Shown: positions 40,401 through 62,067 of the stretch, piece after piece
Numbering within the stretch: position 1 is the stretch's first letter
Layout of the letters: every line of letters begins with the position of its first letter
Source: Thamnaconus septentrionalis
Lineage: Eukaryota > Chordata > Actinopteri > Tetraodontiformes > Monacanthidae
Length of the DNA: 64,000 nt
Direction of reading: 5' to 3'
Assembly (NCBI GenBank): GCA_009823395.1
Contig: CM020501.1
Location: forward strand, 7,789,361 to 7,853,360
Notes under the pieces: model-generated
What the model was told of the DNA's origin: nothing
Database searches by the model: none
The model's input: the letters and a program-made list of their open reading frames with translations, nothing else
Translations under genes and position numbers: made by a program

Positions 40401-42426
40401 TATTGCTAATGTCACTGCACAGTGGTTGCTGTTTGACTTTTCACTTTCTCTTTTTCCCGTATGTGTTTAAGTATATATGTATATGAATAGTGTTTTTGCT
40501 CCTGCTAGTTGTCTGTTTAGATTATTCTGTTGCTGTTTGTTGTTCGTCTCTCCTCTTGTGTCCAGCCATGCAGAAAAATAATAATGGGATAGAATAGCCC
40601 GGTAAAAGTCCAGATTGTTACGGCTCACAGACTTCAGTATCTGACAAACATTTTTATTTGTTGGATACTTTGTTGTTACCTCAACCCATTCCATTAACAA
40701 CAAGAGGTGTTTTTTCATGATTATTCTCACCTTATCATTTTACCTTCAACCCTAATAAAAGATTCTTTAAAAGCATTACTGATTTTTGTCATTGCAGCCA
40801 CAATGTCATAGGTAAAGGTGTATCTGAAACTGCAGACTTCCCTGCAATATGCTATACACAATAAGTGAAGCTGCTCATACTGACAACTAATGGTCAAAAA
40901 AATTACCATAAGTGCAATAACTGACACACCCAGTGAATACCATTTTGCAAAAGCTACATGCTAGCCGTTGGGATCCACTAGCTAGCTCATGAGCTCCACG
41001 CTACATCACCACATTTACACATTTACATTTCTTAAAAGGTATTTTTACAATCCATAGTTTAAAACTACGACAAGAAAAAAGAAAGAAAAAGTCACTCTTG
41101 GAACGTGCAAAATGGCAGAGTGAGATTTGGGACAACGATCTTCAAGTCGAAATGAGTGCACCACAGTGTACTGCACTGAAGTGTACTGCAGTGCAGTACA
41201 CTGATGAAAGTATGTGATTTGGGACGCCACTGGAAATTCGTGCGAATGCTGGGTGTTGGATTTGGAGGTTGTGAGGAGGCAGTCTTTTGTATTGGAGTCA
41301 GATTTTCTTTTTCTTTTTTTTTGGCCTGCTCAACCACCACAACCTTTACACATTTTGTTGCTCGATTATAACCCAACGAGGCCCCTTTTGAAAATGTTCT
41401 GGCATGGAGTATTAAGGCCAGGCCTCTTAGTAGTATTGAAATGTGCGAATCTTAATAAGCCAAGGTTGTTTCTGGGTCCTGGCTTTGTGCGTTTTCGCAC
41501 AGGAATGCGTGGTGGAGAATTTCTTTCACCTGTGTTTATCCTTTTACGGTAAGATATTTCTGCACTAAAAAGAGAGAATTTAACCTCAGGGTAATTTCCG
41601 CGGACAAATCTTTGGCTGTTGATTATGTTGTAGCACAAGGGAGTTGAAATACTTGTTCCCTGAAGTGCACTTGGATTAAAAAAAAATGCTGGAGTGACAT
41701 TTCGGGTTGCGCTAGATTGCATACCATCGTTGGTTGTTAAGTCGGCTCAATGTTACTACTTTACAAAATATATTCTTCTGTGAATAGAGACAGTTTTTCA
41801 GTCAGAGTGTGACAAACTTTTTACAATTGCAGTTGCTGAAAGGCAATACTGACCGACAAGTGTGTGTGGAGCACTGCGAGTACTCTGTATTTGATACAAA
41901 GCAGAACATACAGAGGAAGAGCTGCAATCAAGTCTGCCGCAATAAGTGCATGCAAGTTACTGAAATGTCAGCCTGGAACACTGTTACACATCCTCTGCTG
42001 CAATGAAATATTTTTTTTTTCACCCAAGTCTCTTTAATTCAGACCCGGGCTACAGGGTGGGGGCTTACACAGTACACAGCTAAGTGGAGACAAGCCCAGT
42101 AAGTCTCGGAATAAATGAGGGGTGAAAAAATTTAAAAACGAGGCTGATTGCCTCTGATGGGTTCGCTACACAGCCACATCGCCATCTAGTGGCACTGTAT
42201 GGAAATACAGGCCTAATAGTAGGCGGTCCAAGTCATAATACAGTAGCAGGCGCTCCAGTGGAGGAGGAAAGATGACCTTGTGTAAGTCACGGGGGACATA
42301 AACATCCATTCAGGTATTCTATGCACAGAAAAGGTGCACAAACAAAAGCACCGATTATACACACACACGCATACACGAAGACACATTTTTCCACACACAC
42401 AAAAAGAGAAAAATGCACCTAAAATA
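37401..42426. other. Intergenic, no gene seen
   Basis: No exon is supported. About 38015-38060, read on the minus strand, ends in 'attaaagttgattgagtgat', which resembles the 3' terminus of fish LINE or SINE copies. The rest has no recognised feature apart from the short palindrome at 41180-41202. Confidence 0.45.
41180..41202. repeat. Short perfect palindrome
   Basis: AGTGTACTGCA (41180-41190) is followed, after one base, by its reverse complement TGCAGTACACT (41192-41202). Just upstream, the related 'agtgtactgcac' (41165-41176) is a partial direct copy of the same arm. Confidence 0.9.
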
Positions 42427-42760
42427 TTAAACATCCCATATTGTGCAAAATGTTTTTTTACTGATGTTTTCTGACATCTGACAGTAATCTGTGTCTACCT
42501 AGAAATGAAAAAGTACATCCTTTACTTCTATTCCCTCTTGAACATATCAGACTGAATGCTAAAAAAATAAAGCTCTGGAAATCAGTACCTTGTGATGTCA
42601 CAAACGGCATTGCCATAGTGTCTGCCAGACTAGGGAGAACACCCAGCCAGGCCACATTGTCTCTCTTTTCTTCCCAACATATGAAAGGTACAAAAGGGAA
42701 AAAACCCATGCAAGGAAAAACAAAGAGATGCAAATGGAGTAAACTATGGGACCCTTAAAT
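42427..42760. mobile_element. Short DNA transposon (MITE) relic
   Basis: The left end 'ttaaacatcccatattgtgc' and the reverse complement of the right end 'tttaagggtcccatagttta' share TTAA--TCCCATA. This end sequence type ('ttaaaggtcccata') is common in teleost genomes. The interior carries the palindrome TGTGATGTCACA. No coding capacity. Confidence 0.5.
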
Positions 42761-45208
42761 TGTGTTATGTTGTAGAGGCTGTTGATTACCACCTATTGCA
42801 GTTTCAAGACAAAGACATAGGAGATTCTAAAGTACAAGAGATGCCCCATTTTAATAGATTGTTAAATTAACAGTGTAAAATCTGTATTTCTTCTTCAAAG
42901 TGGCTGCAAGTATTTTGGGTAAAGACCCAGCCCCACTTTCATAAAGAAGCCATAACAGTGGCTCCTGTCTTCCTCTGTGTATCTCTGCTCTAACACACTG
43001 CTGGCTTGTGGCTCTCAGGACTCCCTGCTCATCTGTACCGAGGCTTCACACCGAGATTGGTGCAGCAAAAAAAAAAAAAAAAAAAGAAAAACTCATGTGG
43101 GTGGCTGCATTCTGTGCGTTTACGCTGCGTGAACTGCACAACAAAGAGAACAGAAAAACCAACCTTGACTGCTGGCCACTACTGGTTGATATTATTTGCA
43201 TTTGAAACAATATTTAATGAAGAAATTAGCAGGCCAAAGATTGTTTTTTGGTTTTTCAGTGGAATTAAACGATGAAGCAATGTGAGAAATCTCTTTTAAC
43301 ATATTATATCATTTCTTTGAATAATTGATTCATTGTTCTGCCTAAATGGTAGTACTGCTGATTGTTAAGTGTGTAGAGTTTTTGTTTTTTGTTTTTTAAA
43401 TCAATGGTGCAGCCATTGGGCATCACCTTCAAATAACTGCAGTTCATTGTGTTTAATAAAGATTGACTAGAAGCATAAAATTTTAAATAAGTCCAACATG
43501 ATTTCTCTGAAAAAGCTGTTGTACCCATTATGATTATAAAAGTCTTAACCCAATATGTACATTCTCTAAGTGCCAAGAGGTCTCTACGGATAATGATGCC
43601 TGGAAGCAGCACAAGCAAATGCTAAACGCATACACAATTACAGACACGCGCACGCACACACACACACACACACACACACAGCGGAGGGCACGCACAAGCT
43701 CTGGGCTGCAGTGGGTGATCAAGCCGTTGACGTTTGACAAGTGGATGAAAACAGTTGTGGTTTCTGCAGGCCCTGGCCCCTCCCTTTGCACTGCAGAGGG
43801 GCTCAGCCTGAAAACAGCAAAAGCTGAAAATCCTTTGGATGGCATCCGCTCCAATACACGTTGCACCAGCTCGGCAAAATAAATGCACATCCACCTGCAG
43901 GAAACGCACAGCCACGCCCAGCGCAGACCAGAGGGAAAACAGGCGGTTTAGAGAAGATACAGCTCAGCTCTGCAGTCGTGTTCATTTGTATTGATTTTAA
44001 TCATGAAGCAAAACTTCAGGTACGAGTCGGTCACACATACAGTCTCCGTTTCTAACTCGCACCTATTGACATACCTTTCCAACACTCCACAAATGTCCAT
44101 GAGAGGCAAGAGCCCAGTTTTGCAACTTCCACGAAACATATCAGCCCTGAGCAACTGTCTGGCCACCGCAGTGCCAACATGATCTCATACCGGAGGCTGG
44201 AATTTGGGCAACTGTGCAGCTACAAATTCCTTAAAAAGAAATATTTGCGCCAGCGGATGGGCAACGATTCCGATTCTCAGCAGGCCGTTCGAGAGAGCAA
44301 ACGGGAAAACAAAAATCTTTGAAGGGATCTATTTCACCTCCCAACCCCCACCTCTCCCTCATCCCCCACCCAACCCTTTCATTGCAGGGAGACCAGGTGT
44401 AAACCGAGCAGGATCTGCCAGTTCTGTCTACGGGCTGCCAAGTCATCTGCTTTGGACCTGGCAGGTTTGATTTTTAGATCCATGAAAAATGCCTGTGAAA
44501 TAAACCTGGTAGACTTTTTTTTTTTTGTACATTCAGGGGCAAAAACATTGGCTTTGTGAAACCATATATTATGCTAACAAAGAGCCCCATTGAAGGCACC
44601 TGGATTGTGGCCAACAGTGTCATCTGTGTGTTCTAGTTTGCCGTCCTTTTTTTTTGTTGGCAACTAGGCCCTGGTGTTTGGTCAGCCAATGTATTTGAGT
44701 CAAAGTGCAAATGTACAGTAGCTAGCCACATGAAAGGCTACGTCCGATACAAATGTTGGTTGGAGTATAAAATTATTATTTTTTTAAAAATCTGTTATTT
44801 TGGGTCTCTGTGTACAGCTGGACTGTAATAATAACACACAGGACCTGGTGTGTCTTTAGAAGCTGCTTTGGAATAAAAACCCAGGGTTCATGCTCCTGTT
44901 GTTTCCCTCCCTGTCTCCCGGTTCAGAAGGTGTTGGCTTCTTCTGTAGCCCCAGTCAGGGTAGCGGAGTGCACCAGAACATCTGAAGAGTATTGACTTTT
45001 TCCTCAGGCTACGATTGTTGTCCTTATTTATATAGATGGCAGGCAGAGAGTGCAAAGACTGTCGGGGCTTTTAACCGGTACCACAGTTGTGAATGTGAAG
45101 TCAGTCCAGTGCCAGTCCAGTGTCGGATTCAAATGTCCCGGGATTATTGTACTCTTGCTTAGCCTTGAAAGGTGAGCAGGATTTGGAATAGCGGTGGTGG
45201 GGGAGGGG
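42761..45208. other. Intergenic, no gene seen
   Basis: Contains an A run near 43067-43084 and (CA)n at 43655-43680. No exon or transposon is recognised. Confidence 0.5.
43655..43680. repeat. (CA)n microsatellite
   Basis: An uninterrupted CA run. Confidence 0.95.
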
Positions 45209-45447
45209 GTTGCTGTGGTGCAGAGGTCAGCGCAGTCACCTCGCAGCGAGGAGGTCGTGGGTTGGATTGTTCTGCCGGTGTCGGCCGCAAGTCCAGAGAC
45301 GTGCATGTCGGGCTGATTGGCAACCCTGATTGTCCATCGAGAGGATTGTTTGTCTCCAGGTGTCTGTTTGATTTACTGCCGACTTGTCCAGACTGTATCT
45401 GTAACCTTCACCCCATAGCTGGGATGGACTCCAGCAGCTGAGTGCAG
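45209..45447 (+). mobile_element. Degenerate SINE copy
   Basis: The order of the words 'tggtgcagaggtcagcgcag', 'tcgcagcgaggaggtcgtgg', 'ccgacttgtccagactgtat' and 'agctgggatggactccagca' follows the SINE at 20985-21354, with many substitutions and a deleted middle. No target duplication is obvious. Confidence 0.7.
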
Positions 45448-48026
45448 GATCAGCTGTGGACGGAACAGGAAATAAAACACATGGAGTCTTTCAGCAAATG
45501 CGAGGTGTGTTTGTGCGGGAGCTGTGGACGATAATCTGCGTTTCTGTAAACGTGCCAGTTTTAGCTCGGTGGCCAATTTGCATCAATAAGGCCAAGGTGT
45601 TAACTGTCAGATAAAAATTACGTGCTGCCACCAAAATAAATGCATCGCTATTACAGCCGTGTTTTGTCATATGACTCAGTTTGTGGCGAGAGCTCTTGAG
45701 TTGATTCAATTGCACCTTAAACTTGTGCATGAACCATGTTGGGCTTTAACCTGGGGCATATTCAATCTTTTTTTTTTTCCTTCACTAATTAAGGTAAAAG
45801 CCCTCAGCAACAGTTTGTCATCACATTTTGTGTGATCGAATGGAGGGGAAAAAACAAAAACGGATATGGGACACCCAACCGGGGGATTAATACCATTTTA
45901 ATTTAATTTCAGAGGTGAACTCAAAAATGAGTGACGAAAACCTCCCAAAAAACTGCGGATGTTGAGCGCGTTCTCTGCACTGATACATTTAAAAGTATAA
46001 TCACGCCTCTAATGCTCTCCTTTAATAACGCTCACAGGACCTCAGCTGTGAACAACATCCTTTCCCTTCGACGGGGGCGGGAGAGCCAAACATGCAGACA
46101 GACTACCAAAGGTGCTGCTGGAACTGGAATTGAATAAAGAAAATATTCACGCCTTTGCACAGGTCTCTGCCGACTCGCAAATAGAAAACAGTGGTCAGTA
46201 GCTGGTTATACATTGTGAAGTTGGAATACAAGCAGAATGCTGTTTATTATTCTGCGGCACCAGAGCCAACTCATCTCCATTTAGATGCACTATTTGAATG
46301 TGCGTCACAAACATGACCGCATCCTAACTTTGTGAAATAATAAGGTCAGCTCTGTTTGCACATTTTGAGTGTGCGCGCATGTGTGTGTGATTTGTTGGCT
46401 GGCAGATGCCAAGTCCCTTTCCGTACACCAATATGGTCATTAGGGTAATGCTGCTGGATTGCATCCCTAAATAGAGACAGCAGCTTGCACCGTTTGAATG
46501 ATGCTCGGTGCATTTAGCCAATTGAAAACACGGTTCCCGCTGTACTCTGTCACACAGACGCGCAACAGCGCCCGGCACCTTGTAAACAAGTTGTCTGGTA
46601 GCAGGTTGAAAGCGTCACGATTAAATATGAAAGGGGCTGCCTTCAAAAAAAGAAGGAGAAAAAAAAAGGCTGACACGTTAAGGATGGGTTGAGTTTCACT
46701 TTGTGAGAAGAAAGTGAGTGCGTGAAGCATGCATGAGCGACACGCTGTTTGCAAGTGGCTGGATTGGAGCCGTGGTGCTGGTAACAGAAAACAGTCACAC
46801 TTGCAAATCGTGTAATTTGGCGCAGGGATGGAGGGGAGTCTAGAGAGTCTCTGCTGTCGTTCACAACACAGCGGTTCTGGGTGACACACTTCTGACCTCT
46901 GGTGGAGATGTTAAGTAGTAAAGTGACTCAATGCGGTTCAATTATCCATCCATCCAACCCTGCCTCTGTCCTTCCCTTATCTACTGAGCCCTAATATGCA
47001 TATATAAAGCAAGTCCGCCCCACCTCTGGACAAGTATAACTTCATTAAAGGGCTGATACAAAGAGATGGACACACACACACGCATGCACAGTCATAGCTG
47101 CAGGCCATGTGACCTTACTGTCTTTGAACAGTTGGATGAACTAGTGAAAATACAGCAAAGCAAGCAAATTCCACAAAGAAAAGCCCTGCGACCCAGCAGG
47201 AAACGCCCTGTGCTATGAGGTCACTGCGCTAAGCGCTGCAGCGCAGTGCCCAGTCCAAGATGACACTCCAGTTTAGGCCCAGTCCCATTTTGTATTTTTC
47301 CCCCCTCCAACCCTTGACCCAGTGGGCACTGGCTCACAAGGAATCGTAGTTAAGTCCACCCACAAAGTAGGACACCCCTTCATAAACAAGCTAGATCATA
47401 AAGGCCACCATTATTTACTTCAGCAGACGTGCTGTTGTTGTTGCTACCATGACTTCTTGTGGATTGTGTGCGCTTATAGACATACATTTGTCCGATCAGT
47501 TTAGATGGGGTTGGAGAACAAAGTTAAAATGTGCATCATTGGTGAAAAGTTAATGTTAAACATTAGACAACGTTAATGTTAGTTAAGTAATAGCAATTAG
47601 TGATATTTCAGATATTGATGGAGAATTTTATGGGGGGGAAAGACTGAACATTAGTTTTTAAAATAAAATCAAACAATGATTGCAGCAATATTTGCATTTG
47701 CCTAAGCCATAGTTTCGGTTATCACTCTAAGAAGCATTTTGTGGTCTTTTGTTTAAAGTTTGCACCCGGAAAATCTTAATTTCAAGGGCTATTTAGCCCT
47801 TGAAATTACCACCCGGCTTCACCGCCACACCAAGAAGGACGAGGACGCCCTAAAACCCAAATGTAAACATGCAAAATGATGGCGAAAGGCTAAGTGGCTG
47901 AGAGTGGTAGAGGGTGAAATGGAGCCGCGCTGAAATCATTAGTTTGTACGACAGGTCCACAATTTAACTGTTGCCAAATATAAACTATGCTGAGAGTACA
48001 GCAAGAATTACTCTTTGAGGGGTGGG

Positions 48027-48028
<2 letters not shown>
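45448..48028. other. Intergenic, no gene seen
   Basis: Unique-looking DNA, with a striking perfect palindrome at 47778-47807 (listed separately). No exon is supported. Confidence 0.45.
47778..47807. repeat. Perfect 30-nt palindrome (hairpin)
   Basis: The arm AATTTCAAGGGCTA (47778-47791), a TT spacer, then the reverse-complement arm TAGCCCTTGAAATT (47794-47807). Arms of 14 bp without mismatch are uncommon by chance. No recognised function. Confidence 0.95.

Positions 48029-48112
<84 letters not shown>
48029..48112. repeat. (GT)n microsatellite, 84 nt
   Basis: An uninterrupted run of about 42 GT units, the longest pure GT repeat in the window. Confidence 0.98.
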
Positions 48113-48115
<3 letters not shown>

Positions 48116-49660
48116 ACATGTAGTTAATTGGCATATTGTGGAAAAACACCATTTGATGCCATATAAAAATCATTTTCAGCTCTTGTAACAAATGATTGTT
48201 TACTCTTTGACAGCTAATACTCTGGACCTTTCTGGACTCAATGGCAAATATTTTCTAAAACCTTGCTTATCCCTGCCTCTGCACGAATGACTGACACATC
48301 TGCTTTTATTTGTTTGAACATAGTTTGACTGACTGATTCCTGCAATCACTGTATTTTTCTTTTTTTTTGGATTGTTTTTAGTGCTGCAACAGTGCAGTTT
48401 CCCATTTTTGCACCAATAAAGAACTTCCATTCAATTCTTTTCAAATTAAAAACGTATGAAATTACAGGAAAAACTTTGACGTGAAACAGTCGAATCTCTA
48501 TATTTTTCGCAGCCCGTTCTGCGATAGGCGCAATTCACAGGAAGCCCTCGCTGACAAACAGCCCCTCGCAGAGCCGTGGAGCTCAGCGAGCTGACAGACT
48601 TGAAGGAGGAGACTAAAGGCCAAGGCACACTTACCATGGCTGCTGTGATCTACACGTCCGGCAGACGCGGGGCCGTGTTTCTGTCAATCCGAGGAGCCGA
48701 CGTCGAGTCATGTTTCCGTCAAGCCGACGAAAGAGTCCAATTTAGAGTCAGCTCGCGCTGTGCCGCTGAGGAAACATTTCCAATTTTAACGGAGACGTCA
48801 CAGCAGGCGGCAAACATTCGGACGGCTGTGTTATTTGGCTGCTTGGTGAATTTAGTACCACGAAGACAGATGTTTCTTTGGGGTGGGCGGTGATAGTAAC
48901 CGATGAGGAAAAAAAAAAGACGCAAATAATCTAGCTGTGTGTCAAGTAAACGCACCGTTGTAAGGTTCTAGCGTGCAGAAGGCCTCCGCTTGTTTCAGGA
49001 GAATCCACCGGAACTCAGTGATCACGCCGCTGCTTTCTTTCTTTTTCTTTTCCTTTTATTCGAAAGTTGCCACTTTGACACTCAGGTGGAATAGTGGCTC
49101 TTTCTAACAGTTCTTTCCCATACCAGTCTCTGATATGTATTTACTGATTTGATATTTACATTTTCTCTAAAGTGCTTTTTGGTTGTAAAATTTGGGTACT
49201 AAATAGGTTGTGTTCACAATTCATCTTGGCATCCTCCTCTCCTCACACTGCTTTTGCAAGCATATTGCACTTTGTGTGTCTCGCATGAAATATTGACAGA
49301 CTGCAGACGTGACCTCCTGTTTATATTTAGCCTGTCGTCCCACAATACTTGTTGTGACTCCACTGCTGCATGCACAACTCACACCACTCACACACGCTTG
49401 GGAAAGAGAGAGATGAAGGCGCTAATTATAACACCGTCAGACTGACACTGATATATGTGTGGGGGGGGGGACAATATCATCTGAAATCAATGTAGTCATC
49501 AATATATCAGGCTATTTACAAGCATCAACACAGTTAGAAATTTAAAAAGCCAGGTTTAAAGAGGAAAGAAAAGGAAAAAAAACGACTACTTTCGTTGTTC
49601 ACCAAAACTTTTATGGCCCCCTAAAAAGACTTCCATCTCAAGGTAGGTAATTTTATCACT
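48113..49660. other. Intergenic, no gene seen
   Basis: No supported feature. A 105-codon open frame near 48576 has no recognisable domain and no splice context. Confidence 0.5.
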
Positions 49661-49825
49661 ACATCCATCTATTTTCTATCTATCACTTCTCCTGCACTCA
49701 GGGTCGGGCGGTGCTGGGGTCCATCCCTGCTGTCTTGGGGTCACATCCTGGGCAGGTCACCAGTTTATTGCAGGGCCACACAAGATCATTCGCACTCACA
49801 CTCACAATTACGGACGACCGAGAGG
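49661..49825 (-). mobile_element. Degenerate SINE 3' part
   Basis: The reverse complement reads 'gtgtggccctgcaataaact', 'ggtgacctgcccaggatgtg', 'acagcagggatggaccccag' and ends 'gatagatagaaaatagatgg'. This is the 3' half of the same SINE type as 20985-21354, with substitutions. Confidence 0.7.
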
Positions 49826-50604
49826 CGTAAGTGGACTGTGATGGGAAACCAGAGCAGAGTATCACCATCTTTCCTTGAGTTTACTCTCTGCTTCTCGTGT
49901 GAAATAATCCCCCATTTTCACACCCACTGTTTTCACGTTGCAATTTGATCAAATAGCTTTCAGTTAATTTATCTCCATGCTGCTTTTGATCACCAGTAAT
50001 TCCTCTTTAGCTGCAAAGAATATGTCCAAAGCTTGATATCAACAATGCAAACCTTTGTTGTCCAGCATTTAAAACCAGTGTTTATAATTTAATGTGTAGC
50101 TCTTTGTATTTCAGTGACTTTGGTGTGCATGAAAGAATATTCTGTTGTTTCTGTGCTTTGATTTTTTTTTTTTTTTTAAGCAGCAGCAGATCAAGTTCTT
50201 CATCTGAGATAATAATCGACTGAACTGAGATGAAATCCCCATGTAAATAGTAGCTGCATTATTCAAAGTGCACGTGGTTTGAGTCAATCAGCCATGGGTG
50301 ATTATCTGCAGAATATTTTTGTTTCCGGTTCAAGGCTGAGACCATCCTTGATTCTTGAAAATACAAGTGTACTGACACTGGGCTGTAGGCTCTGCTTTAA
50401 TTTAAACATTTATTTCCTCTGCCAGAGGTGTCAATTAATAAATATGCAGCAATTTAAATCTTACATTCATATTCAAATTCAGTATTTGTCCCTGGCAAAG
50501 CAAGAGGAAACACTGTATTCATACAATCCATTAGAGGGTCAGTGTATAGTGTTCAGGGACTGACATGGAATCTGTGTCTTGGTAAACAGGCCCGTACTAT
50601 TTGT

Positions 50605-50652
<48 letters not shown>

Positions 50653-51649
50653 GATGTCAAGGCAAGGTCCTCATTGCCATTATATATACACTGAACCTTA
50701 ACACAGTTATAAAAAAAAATACATCCATGGCATAAAGAGCATTTTTCAATAAGCCGTGTTTAAATCACGTGCAAGCTACCATGTCTTAAAAAAAACATTG
50801 AGTTGACGTATATAATGTCAATTAAAAACCAATATGACAAATTGTTTTATAATAAAAGCATTTTGTTGCCTAATTGGCAATAAAGTACAAAAACATTGTA
50901 CGTGGGTATTTATTTCTGACTGCATTGTTCTGCATAAACCAGTTTTGAATTCATTTAAAGCGCCATCATTTATTATGTGTTGGGAGGGATTAAAAAAACA
51001 ACTTCTTACTTTCATTTCTGCACTATTTTTAATTCAAAGAAACTACTTAAGATACTAGCTTTATGCCCGTAAACAAGAAACATATTCTAAATACTGCTTT
51101 CACCTGGACAATAAACGCCTGCACATTTCAAAGAAAAAACAACTGGAAAGCAAAATGTTCATTTGCAGATTAAATAAAGCAAAATAGACGCACCAATATT
51201 TCTGCACTAAGTTCACTCTTTCTTTTCCTTATTTTCTGAATGTGTGGGTTATTTGTTCGCCTAAAAAATACTTTCATTTTATCAAAGCAAAGTGAAAACC
51301 CTTAAATTAATGGTATATGTTCAAAATACTAGTGTAATCTTTGACGGATTAAAAAAAAGGCTTGTGAATCCTTCCAGATCCACTGATACAAACCTCCTCC
51401 AATTTGAATACATATAAAAAATACTAAAATTGTCAATATATAACAATTGAAAAATGACAGGAAAAAACACAACATGTCACCATACTGCTCGTTTGCTGTC
51501 ATGAAATTGTCAGGGAGATGTAAGCTGGTTAACTTTAACCAAACTTTGCAATAATCTGCTAACATTTTCACAAAAACAATAAAGTTTAGCGTGTCGTTTT
51601 GAACCACATCAGCTGCATCACTCGTCACACAAACAGCACGAAGACATAT
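49826..51649. other. Intergenic or distal 3' region of stim2
   Basis: A/T-rich. A (GT)n run is at about 50602-50650 and a T run near 50163-50178. Some of this could be transcribed if stim2 uses poly(A) signals beyond the nearest candidate: AATAAA words on the minus strand occur near 50910-50975. No exon is supported. Confidence 0.4.
50602..50650. repeat. (GT)n microsatellite
   Basis: GT run with a single interruption. Confidence 0.95.
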
Positions 51650-51655
51650 TTTAAT
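51650..51655 (-). terminator. Candidate stim2 poly(A) signal (ATTAAA)
   Basis: The first hexamer of this class downstream of the stim2 stop codon on the minus strand, about 410 nt past it. It is followed by a G/T-rich stretch ('gctgtttgtgtgacgagtg') that would suit a downstream element. More distal AATAAA words exist, so this is only one candidate. Confidence 0.35.
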
Positions 51656-52067
51656 TGTTGTTTCTTCACTGGAAATAGGAATTTCCTCCATCCTTGAAAC
51701 TCCAGGACGCTTATGTAAATTCACAAATGTCACTGGAGCACCTATCAACAAGGGGGTGATAATAAATTGAATCCAAGTTCAATTTTGAGAAAACTACACT
51801 TTAGAAGTAAAAAAGTTGTTCTGTGATACAAAGGGTATTAGGAAACTGACTTATATCTATGAGGGTTTTTTTTTCCACAGAAAGTTCACAGAAAGAAACC
51901 ATCTAATTGACTGGACAGAACTGACGACAGTCAGCTACAGGGAAGACTCAAAACATGTTCCCTTTCACCTAATATGATACAAAACCTACAATGAGGTGAA
52001 ATCCCAAGTTTTTGGGTTAAGAAAAAATTACGACAAAAAAAGATCATTAAGAAAAAGTCAAGGCTAG
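51656..52067 (-). other. stim2: Probable stim2 3' UTR
   Basis: A/T-rich sequence between the TGA stop (52070-52068) and the nearest candidate poly(A) signal. The extent is inferred. Confidence 0.4.

Positions 52068-62067
<10,000 letters not shown>

Noticed and set aside
48576..48893. 105-codon plus-strand open frame
   Set aside because: No recognisable domain, signal or splice partner, and overlapping frames on the other strand are of similar length.
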